DNA of 64,000 bases from Defluviicoccus sp. (GTDB lineage: Bacteria; Pseudomonadota; Alphaproteobacteria; Rhodospirillales; Defluviicoccaceae), in assembly GCA_029624735.1 (NCBI GenBank), contig JARSSM010000022.1, positions 124,001 to 188,000 of the forward strand. The letters run 5' to 3'. The first letter of the stretch is position 1; every line of letters begins with the position of its first letter. A program made the position numbers and the translations under genes. Below are positions 58,058-64,000 of this stretch, piece by piece. Below the pieces are notes generated by a model. That model was given only the letters and a program-made list of their open reading frames with translations, ran no database searches and was not told where the DNA came from.

Positions 58058-58663
58058 CTAGCGGCTCCAGGTCCTTACGCCACCGACATCGAGGTGGACA
58101 AAGGAGGCACTGCGATAGAAACCGACACCGCCCCGCTGGAGCGACCAGGCGGCACGGAAGACATCGCTGTTGCCGAAGCCGCCGATCGCGATATCGATCG
58201 CCTTGCCACGCAGATGCATGCTGTTCTTCGCCACGTTGATCCCCTCGCGGCGGAGCATCGCATTGGTTTCCGGCGAGCGGTAGCCGGAGTAAACCTCGAA
58301 GGGACGGTCGGATTCGAGGCGCAGATTCAAAGCATAAAGAAAATCGAGAAGCGCCGGATCAATCTGCTTGACTTCATCGGTTCTGAAGTCGCGCAGCAAG
58401 CTGCTGACCTCGTCGATCGCCTCCGGCAGGTAGCGGCCATCCGCGTAATAGACGAGATTGAGCCGCTCATCGGTGTGACGGTGGCGGAACGCCAACGAGC
58501 GCTCAAAGGTGGCCCGAGGACGAATCCAAGACTGCGCCGCGGGCTGCCAGCCCTCCGTTGAGCGAGCGAGCGCTCCAACGGGGCTCAAAGCAACAAGACC
58601 GAGCCCGCCAAGCGCAAAAACGCCGCGACGCGACAAAACAGCCCCCTTTTGTTCCTCCTTCAC
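58058..58663 (-). CDS. DUF882 (YcbK-like) periplasmic peptidase-fold protein
   Basis: The 201-residue protein has a twin-arginine-type signal (SRRGVFALGGLGLVAL) followed by a peptidase M15-like DUF882 domain. The zinc-site pattern is SMHLRGKAIDI and FVHLDVG, with VYSGYRSPETNA. E. coli YcbK (MepK) is a murein endopeptidase of this family, so cell-wall cleavage is likely. The start is uncertain: GTG 58663 is used, with TTG 58687 and TTG 58636 as alternatives. Confidence 0.85.
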   Translation of the reverse strand: MKEEQKGAVLSRRGVFALGGLGLVALSPVGALARSTEGWQPAAQSWIRPRATFERSLAFRHRHTDERLNLVYYADGRYLPEAIDEVSSLLRDFRTDEVKQIDPALLDFLYALNLRLESDRPFEVYSGYRSPETNAMLRREGINVAKNSMHLRGKAIDIAIGGFGNSDVFRAAWSLQRGGVGFYRSASFVHLDVGGVRTWSR

Positions 58664-59156
58664 GGTTCCTTTTCCCTGTCCTGCCAAATCAACACACCAC
58701 GTCGTGAAGCACGCGGAGCCTTTTTTGCACTGCGGGTTGCCTTGCGGTCAAGCCCTAAGCGGACATCATTTCGACACCATGATTGGATTCGGTTGGGAAT
58801 CGGTTTTATCTGTACTCAAGTGCCGTATCATTAGTTGAGAAAATATCGCATAAATCGCAATGCATTAGAAACGATTCGCGCCATGGTCTACAATGCCAGC
58901 TAAGACTCGGTTCCCGTAGCCTGGTTGGGGCAAGAGTCGCCGCTGCAGCTTCGACCATAGCGCGAAAAAGCTAAATTTTGGTGAACACCGCCTCTTGCGA
59001 GTGTGGACGAAGCGCACCACTCGCCTTAGAGGCGTTATCGGGGGCTTCAGCGATAGCAAGCCGCCTTGGCCATGGGGCGACCGAGAGCTGCCGCCGATTC
59101 GGCCGCGCTCCGCGACGCCGCCGCCGCCTGGTAACAGAGGGCGGCGATGTTCGATC
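58664..59156. other. 493-bp gap upstream of the DUF882 gene
   Basis: The part from about 58770 to 58990 is AT-rich compared with its surroundings (for example GAGAAAATATCGCATAAATCG) and probably holds the DUF882 promoter on the minus strand. No ORF in it looks coding. The rest is GC-rich and has no clear feature. A small RNA cannot be excluded. Confidence 0.45.
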
Positions 59157-59585
59157 CTAGAGCGCGATATACTGGCGAAGCGCATCTACCTCCGCCTGAG
59201 CCTCAGCGATCCGGCTCTTGACGACGTCGCCGATGCTGATCACGCCGATCATGCGGCCTTCCTCGACCACCGGCACATGGCGGAACCGCTGCGCTGTCAT
59301 CATCCCCATGATGCCGGCGATCGGCTCGGCCGGGGTACAGGTCACCACGTTCCGCGTCATCAGATCGCCGACACGCTTGTCAAACACGTCCTTGCCGTGC
59401 GTGTTCATGGCGTGGACGACGTCGCGCTCGGAGAAAATTCCCGCGATGCCGCCCTTGTCGTCGAGAACGACAACCGCGCCGATGCGCTTGGCACACAGCA
59501 CCGCAATCGCCGTCGTCACCGGTTCGTCGGCTGTTACGGTGAAGATCTCCCGTCCTTTGTTCTTAAGGATACTCGCAACCGTCAT
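59157..59585 (-). CDS. CBS domain protein
   Basis: The 142-residue protein consists of two CBS motifs (about 8-60 and 75-128), each with a typical GIFSERDVV / GVISIGDVVK ending. Stand-alone CBS pairs sense adenosine nucleotides. It is the alphaproteobacterial type opening MTVASILKNKG and ending in RIAEAQAEVDALRQYI. ATG 59585 with AAAGGGAG is the start. The target protein is unknown. Confidence 0.9.
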   Translation of the reverse strand: MTVASILKNKGREIFTVTADEPVTTAIAVLCAKRIGAVVVLDDKGGIAGIFSERDVVHAMNTHGKDVFDKRVGDLMTRNVVTCTPAEPIAGIMGMMTAQRFRHVPVVEEGRMIGVISIGDVVKSRIAEAQAEVDALRQYIAL

Positions 59586-59729
59586 GGCGGTCTCCCTTTG
59601 CGGCGGCCCCATCGCCACCTATCGTGCGCACGCGGGCCTGTCAACAGCCGCTTGCGCGCCGTCCGGGCCTCCCGTCCCGGTGCCCCGGCTGCAGACCCCT
59701 GTGCACGCAGGGGCGGCCGGCTGCGTTCA

Positions 59730-60884
59730 TCAAGCGTAAGGGTCAGCAGCGTCGCGCAGGCCATCCCCCAAAAAATTGAAGCCGAGCACGGTGATAATCA
59801 CACAGACCATCGGCATCAGCAGCCATGGATAGAGAACCACCGCTTCAATGTTTTGCGCCTCGATCAGGAGCACGCCCCAGCTCGTCACCGGCGGCCTGAG
59901 ACCGAGGCCCAGGAAGCTCAACGCCGTCTCGCCCAAGATCATCGACGGGATCGACAGCGTCGCCGAGGCGATCAGGTGGCTCATGAAATTGGGCAGGAGA
60001 TGCCTGCGGATGATCCGCGATGGCTTGGCGCCCATCAGCTCTGCAGCCGTGCAGAAATCCTCCTCCCGCAATGCCAGCAGCTTCGAGCGCACGGCACGCG
60101 CGAGCCCCGGCCAGTCGAGCAGGCCGAGGATCAGCGTGATCCCGAAATAGACCCAGATCGGGCTCCAGTTGACCGGCAGCGCCGCCGACAACGCCATCCA
60201 CAGCGGCAGCTCGGGCAGCGAGCGCAGGATCTCGATCACACGCTGCACGGCACTGTCGACCCTGCCGCCGAGATAACCGGCGGCACCACCGATACTGATG
60301 CCGAGGATGAAACTGACGGCGACCCCAAACAGCCCGATCGTCAGCGAGATCCGCGCTCCATAGAACAGGCGCGAGAACAGGTCGCGGCCGAGCCGATCGG
60401 TGCCGAGCAGGAACATCGTGCCGCCCTCTGCAGGACACACGAGGTGCAGGCGGGACTCAACCACGCCCCAGAACCGGTACGGATCTCCCTGACAAAAAAA
60501 GCGCAGCCGCTGCACCTTGCCCGGATCGGCCGTGTATTCGCGCTTCAAGTTCACGGGGTCGAGCCGATAGGTGAAACCGTAGACGAAGGGGCCGATGAAC
60601 GCGCCTTCGTGAAAGAGCCGCACCCGCTGCGGCGGCGCGTGAATGAACGCCGTGTTTCTCGTTTCGAGCGCGTAGGGCGCAAGGAACTCGACGACCAGGA
60701 TCGAGGCGTACATCACCAACAAGACGAAACCGCACGCCACCGCCACCCGGTGGCGCCGGAACTTCCACCACATCACCTTCCACTGCGGCGCGAAGTAGAA
60801 CCGTTCCTGCTCCGGCGTCAGCCGCTCCGTCTCCTCGACGGTAAAGGGGGCCGGATCGACGTAATGGGTAAGCCGCCCGCTCAC
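59730..60884 (-). CDS. oligopeptide-type ABC transporter permease (OppC-like)
   Basis: The 384-residue permease has a first helix (about 47-70), a periplasmic insertion of about 100 residues (RVRLFHEGAFIGPFVYG onward) and five helices in the core. TDRLGRDLFSRLFYGARISL is the OppC signature, and the ATPase-coupling EAA loop is AAELMGAKPSRIIRRHLLPN. GTG 60884 overlaps the stop of the upstream permease gene as GTGA. It belongs to the substrate-binding protein / two-permease operon. Confidence 0.93.
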   Translation of the reverse strand: MSGRLTHYVDPAPFTVEETERLTPEQERFYFAPQWKVMWWKFRRHRVAVACGFVLLVMYASILVVEFLAPYALETRNTAFIHAPPQRVRLFHEGAFIGPFVYGFTYRLDPVNLKREYTADPGKVQRLRFFCQGDPYRFWGVVESRLHLVCPAEGGTMFLLGTDRLGRDLFSRLFYGARISLTIGLFGVAVSFILGISIGGAAGYLGGRVDSAVQRVIEILRSLPELPLWMALSAALPVNWSPIWVYFGITLILGLLDWPGLARAVRSKLLALREEDFCTAAELMGAKPSRIIRRHLLPNFMSHLIASATLSIPSMILGETALSFLGLGLRPPVTSWGVLLIEAQNIEAVVLYPWLLMPMVCVIITVLGFNFLGDGLRDAADPYA

Positions 60885-61879
60885 CGCCCGCTGCCCTCGC
60901 CCAGGCGGATGCGCGGGTCAAGGAGCGCCAGCAAGACATCCGAAAGAAACATGCCGACAACGGTGAGCGCGGCAAGGAACATGAGGAACGAGCCGGCCAG
61001 ATACATATCCTGGCTCTGCAGCGCCTTCAGCAACATGGGCCCTGTCGTTTCCAGCGACATCACCGCCGACACGATGACGGAGCCGGAAACGATCTGCGGC
61101 AGCAGCGAGCCAAGATCGGCGATGAATGGATTGAGCGCCATCCGCAGCGGGTACTTGCGCAACAGCCGCCCGGGCGGCAATCCCTTCGCCCGCGCGGTGA
61201 CGACATACTGCTTTTGCAGCTCGTCCAGGAGGTTGGCGCGCAGGCGGCGGATCATACCGGCGGTGCCGGAGGTACCGATGACGACCACCGGCACCCACAG
61301 ATGCTCAAGGACCGAGAGTGCTTTCGCGACCGACCATGGCTGATTGATGTACTGGGGATCCATCAGGCTGCCGATCGAGGTGCCAAAGGCGACGTTGGCA
61401 AAATACAATAGAATCAGAGCGAGGAGAAAATTCGGCGTTGCCAACCCGAGCAAACCAAGCAGCGTCAATCCGTAATCGCCCCAGCTATATTGTCGCGTTG
61501 CTGAATATATGCCGATCGGAAACGCCACAGCATAAATAAATATAACAGTCGCAAAATTCAACACGACGCTTAGGATCAGGCGATCCCCGACTACCTTGCT
61601 AACGGGAAGGTTATGTTCGAACGAATAACCCAGGTCTCCCTGCAAAAGTGAGGTCACCCATACGACATATTGCTCTAGCAGTGGCCGATCCAGGCCATAC
61701 TGTTTTTTAAGGAACTCGACCTTTTCTCCGGTCACCGCCTCGCCCTGGCTTTGCAGCTCGGCAATGTAGTTGGAAAGGTAGTCGCCGGGTGGCAGTTGGA
61801 TAATGAAGAAGATGAGCGCACTGATCGCGAGCAGTGTCGCCATCATTGTCACCAACCGGCGGCCCAAGTAGCGCAGCAT
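60881..61879 (-). CDS. oligopeptide-type ABC transporter permease (OppB-like)
   Basis: This 332-residue protein has a typical OppB start (YLGRRLVTMMATLLAISALIF), the LGYSFEHNLPVS segment and an EAA loop near RAKGLPPGRLLRKYPLRMAL. It has six predicted helices. It lies 9 bp after the binding-protein gene and overlaps the next permease. Together they form the membrane channel for a peptide-like substrate. Confidence 0.93.
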   Translation of the reverse strand: MLRYLGRRLVTMMATLLAISALIFFIIQLPPGDYLSNYIAELQSQGEAVTGEKVEFLKKQYGLDRPLLEQYVVWVTSLLQGDLGYSFEHNLPVSKVVGDRLILSVVLNFATVIFIYAVAFPIGIYSATRQYSWGDYGLTLLGLLGLATPNFLLALILLYFANVAFGTSIGSLMDPQYINQPWSVAKALSVLEHLWVPVVVIGTSGTAGMIRRLRANLLDELQKQYVVTARAKGLPPGRLLRKYPLRMALNPFIADLGSLLPQIVSGSVIVSAVMSLETTGPMLLKALQSQDMYLAGSFLMFLAALTVVGMFLSDVLLALLDPRIRLGEGSGR

Positions 61880-61888
61880 CGCTTTGGC

Positions 61889-63820
61889 CTACCGCTTCGC
61901 CGGCGAAGCCGCGTCTGCAAACCAGAACGTGTCCGGGTGATGGACACCGAAGTGGGCGCCGGGCTCCCAATTGTAGACCGCCTCGGCCGGTACGTTCTGC
62001 AGGCGGTTGCTGACCACAACCGGCTGCGGGACGCCGCGAACGGTGCCGATGCTGAACTGTTGTTCGGCGCGGATCGCCAGCATGCGGTGCCAGATCTCCT
62101 CACGCCGGGCTGGATCCAGGGTCTTCAACCACGCGTCATACAGCTCCGCCAGCTCGCTTGCGGCCGGCATATCGACGGCCTCGCCTGATCGGCCACTGGT
62201 TTCGTAGTACTGGCCCCACTTCGGCCAGGAAAGCTGCACCTGGCTGGTTGGCGCCAGTTCCGTCGGCAGCGTGTCGGCATTGGCCAAGCCGTTCTCCAGC
62301 CCATACCAGGCCGACATCAGCGCGAGGCCGGCAAAGACGCGGTTGCGCAGGACCTGCCGCTCCTCCGGCTTGACCAGGAGACGAACGCCTGCCGCCTTCC
62401 AAGTTTCGGTAACCAGCTGCAGGATCGCGACCTGGACGGGGTCTTCGCCCGACGTCTCGACCACGATCTCAAGCGGCGTACCGTCAGCGGCGAGCCGGAA
62501 GCCGTCCGCTCCCCGCCGCAGGCCGAGCGCATCGAGCAAACCGTTGGCGCGGGCGAGGTCGAAAGCCGCGTGGCGCTCCTCGTAGTCCGGCTTAAACAGC
62601 GGACTCGCCGGCAGCACCGTGTCGTTGCCCAAACGCGCCATGCCGTAATAGATGACTTGGCTGATCTCGTCGCGATTGATGGCAAGCGACAGCGCCTGGC
62701 GAAAACGCGCGTCGCGAACGAGCGCACGCTGGGCCGGGTTCTCGACATTGAGATTGGGGAACAGCGCCAACTCCGAACCACGCGCCGAAGGCCAGAGCCG
62801 CACCGCGTAGTTGTTGCGAGCCGCACCCTGCTTGAGAATCGTGAAATTCTCAAAGCTTAGGCCGCGCGCTTGCAGGTCGGCTTCGCCTGCGGCCGTCTTG
62901 ACCGGGATCAGCTGCGGACTGACGATCGTGAGCGCGACCTCATCGATGTACGGCAGCTGCCGGCCATTGACATCGACCCGGTGATAGAACGGGTTACGGG
63001 CAAAGACGAAGCGGCTCGACGGCGGCGGGTTGGTCAGGACCCACGGGTCCAGCGTCGGCAGGTCGGGATTGTCGTTATGGTAGTGGTTGCTGATGCGCGT
63101 AAACAGGGCCGACCAATTGCGCTGCCCGGCCGCCGCAACCTTCTCAGCCAGCGCTGCTGCCTCCGCATAGCGCGGATGGAACGGTTTGAGGTAATGCGCC
63201 GGCTGGAAAATCTCGTCCGGGCGCGCCCCTGCGAGCGCCGGCAGGAAATGCGGATTGGGGCGCTCCCACGTGTAGCGCAGCGTCCGTGCGTCCACCACCT
63301 CGAACCGAGGCGGCTTGTCGTCGACGAGCAGGAAGCGGTCCAGGCCACCCGGCGACAGCTCCGGATTGTTGGCAACATCCTCCCAGTAGAAGCGGAAATC
63401 CTCGGCCGTGAACGGCTGGCCGTCCGACCAGCGGTGGCCTTTGCGCAGTGTCAACGTGAAGATGCGGCCTTCCTTGACATCGATCGCTTCAAGGATATCC
63501 GGCACCGGCCGCCAGTTCGTGTCGTAGCCGACGAGCCGGGCGTAGCCGTAGACGACCATCATCCGGGTGTCGCGCGACTGGCTCATCAGCAAGCGCAGTT
63601 GCCCGCCGTAGGCGCCCGGCCGCTGCCCGGCGCCTTCGAGGCGAACGACTGCCGGTGACTGCGGCAGCCGCTGCTCAATCTTCGGCAGGCTGCCATCGGC
63701 CACGCGCGCCGCAAGTGCCGGCGGTTCGATGGCGCCTGCGGCCGACGGCAATGGCGCGGCCGCGAGCCAAGCCAGCATCAAGACCGCCAACACACGGGCA
63801 AACCAGCAATCCACTTGCAT
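61889..63820 (-). CDS. ABC transporter substrate-binding protein, family 5
   Basis: The 643-residue protein has a signal peptide (ARVLAVLMLAWLAAAPLPSAAG) and a family 5 (peptide/nickel type) periplasmic binding fold: TLRKGHRWSDGQPFTAEDFRFYW is the classical motif and FRQALSLAINRDEISQV another. No lipobox is seen, so it is probably soluble in the periplasm. It is longer than OppA, in the size range of YejA-like proteins. ATG 63820 with GGAGGG upstream is the start. Confidence 0.93.
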   Translation of the reverse strand: MQVDCWFARVLAVLMLAWLAAAPLPSAAGAIEPPALAARVADGSLPKIEQRLPQSPAVVRLEGAGQRPGAYGGQLRLLMSQSRDTRMMVVYGYARLVGYDTNWRPVPDILEAIDVKEGRIFTLTLRKGHRWSDGQPFTAEDFRFYWEDVANNPELSPGGLDRFLLVDDKPPRFEVVDARTLRYTWERPNPHFLPALAGARPDEIFQPAHYLKPFHPRYAEAAALAEKVAAAGQRNWSALFTRISNHYHNDNPDLPTLDPWVLTNPPPSSRFVFARNPFYHRVDVNGRQLPYIDEVALTIVSPQLIPVKTAAGEADLQARGLSFENFTILKQGAARNNYAVRLWPSARGSELALFPNLNVENPAQRALVRDARFRQALSLAINRDEISQVIYYGMARLGNDTVLPASPLFKPDYEERHAAFDLARANGLLDALGLRRGADGFRLAADGTPLEIVVETSGEDPVQVAILQLVTETWKAAGVRLLVKPEERQVLRNRVFAGLALMSAWYGLENGLANADTLPTELAPTSQVQLSWPKWGQYYETSGRSGEAVDMPAASELAELYDAWLKTLDPARREEIWHRMLAIRAEQQFSIGTVRGVPQPVVVSNRLQNVPAEAVYNWEPGAHFGVHHPDTFWFADAASPAKR

Positions 63821-63821
63821 C

Positions 63822-64000
63822 TCAAGCCCTCCCCGGCACGGATGGCAGCTCGTGGGCACGCACGAAATGGCCGCCGCCCAGATCCAACAGATGCGGCCGT
63901 GTCGCGCCGTCGTCGGTAAACGGCGCTGGCCAAGCCTCAGGCGTCGAGGCGCGGCCGTCCATCACGGCCGAAAAGTCGAGCCGGCGCTCGGGATCGGGGA
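63822..64000 (-). CDS. 3' end of an ABC transporter ATP-binding protein gene (partial)
   Basis: A minus-strand frame is open from the window edge to a TGA at 63824-63822. It encodes the last 58 or so residues, starting DPERRLDFSAVMDGRAS and ending HELPSVPGRA. DPERRLDF-type sequence followed by a variable tail is typical of the C-terminus of oligopeptide ABC ATPases. It lies just upstream of the binding-protein gene, where such an ATPase is expected. Only the C-terminal tail is visible, so the P-loop cannot be checked. Confidence 0.65.
   Translation of the reverse strand, partial: PDPERRLDFSAVMDGRASTPEAWPAPFTDDGATRPHLLDLGGGHFVRAHELPSVPGRA

Noticed and set aside
58995..61343. 782-residue plus-strand ORF opposite the CBS gene and the permeases
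   Set aside because: Shadow of three minus-strand genes; the product is His/Arg/Asp/Gln-rich with no domain.

Overview
This window is one contiguous, high-GC chromosomal segment of an alphaproteobacterium, most like the Rhodospirillales (genus not determinable from sequence alone). The evidence is gene order and family type: a minus-strand rel-pdxJ-acpS-lepB-rnc-era-recO-parC run, a tpiA-secG-pyrG-kdsA-eno-ftsB-pdhA-pdhB-pdhC-lpd-lipA-ratA run with a lipoyl domain on the E1-beta subunit, and a trpE / trpG-trpD-trpC split. No rRNA, tRNA, CRISPR array, phage or classical insertion sequence is visible.

Layout. 1-6,200: CheW-like protein, pirin, alpha/beta hydrolase, flavin reductase, motAB stator genes and the N-degron leucyltransferase bpt. 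6,200-16,900: informational and stress core (parC, recO, era, rnc, lepB, acpS, pdxJ, rel, rpoZ, folK), interrupted between recO and era by an AT-rich patch with a small opposite-strand gene. 16,900-24,500: NYN ribonuclease-like protein, family-5-type uracil-DNA glycosylase, smpB, dapA, lytic transglycosylase, HAD dehalogenase, pncC, ratA-like, lipA. 24,500-38,900: pyruvate dehydrogenase and lower glycolysis (lpd, pdhCBA, ftsB-like, eno, kdsA, pyrG, secG, tpiA) and a PpiD-like chaperone. 39,000-44,000: tryptophan genes with a metallochaperone and a lipoprotein between trpE and trpG. 44,000-48,480: accessory island. 48,480-56,400: HIT protein, a 59-residue orphan, an XRE regulator, then late queuosine genes (queG, queF, tgt, queA) with a large STAND-like ATPase among them. 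56,500-64,000: ABM monooxygenase and iron alcohol dehydrogenase, DUF882 protein, CBS protein and an oligopeptide-type ABC transporter running off the right edge.

The most unusual part is the island at 44,003-48,482. It holds six palindromic modules of exactly 86 bp (two hairpins, ends CGTCAT...ATGACG). Two further 415-bp modules have the same left arm and right-end architecture, but the ~13-bp spacer is replaced by a segment carrying a 95-residue GIY-YIG nuclease gene. The two nuclease genes are identical and lie 622 bp apart. This looks like a REPIN-style family whose longer members encode their own nuclease, parallel in architecture to REP/RAYT systems but with a different enzyme class. Between clusters of these modules lies a TIR-NB-ARC-TPR (STAND) gene that resembles bacterial immune sensors.

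Other repeats: variant modules at 31,369 and 38,916, the latter in a segment bounded by 13-bp direct repeats; a different 121-bp structured element at 2,674 with a second copy near 31,219; and an 87-bp (29-codon) palindromic repeat sitting in frame inside a small membrane-protein ORF in the pdh-lpd operon.
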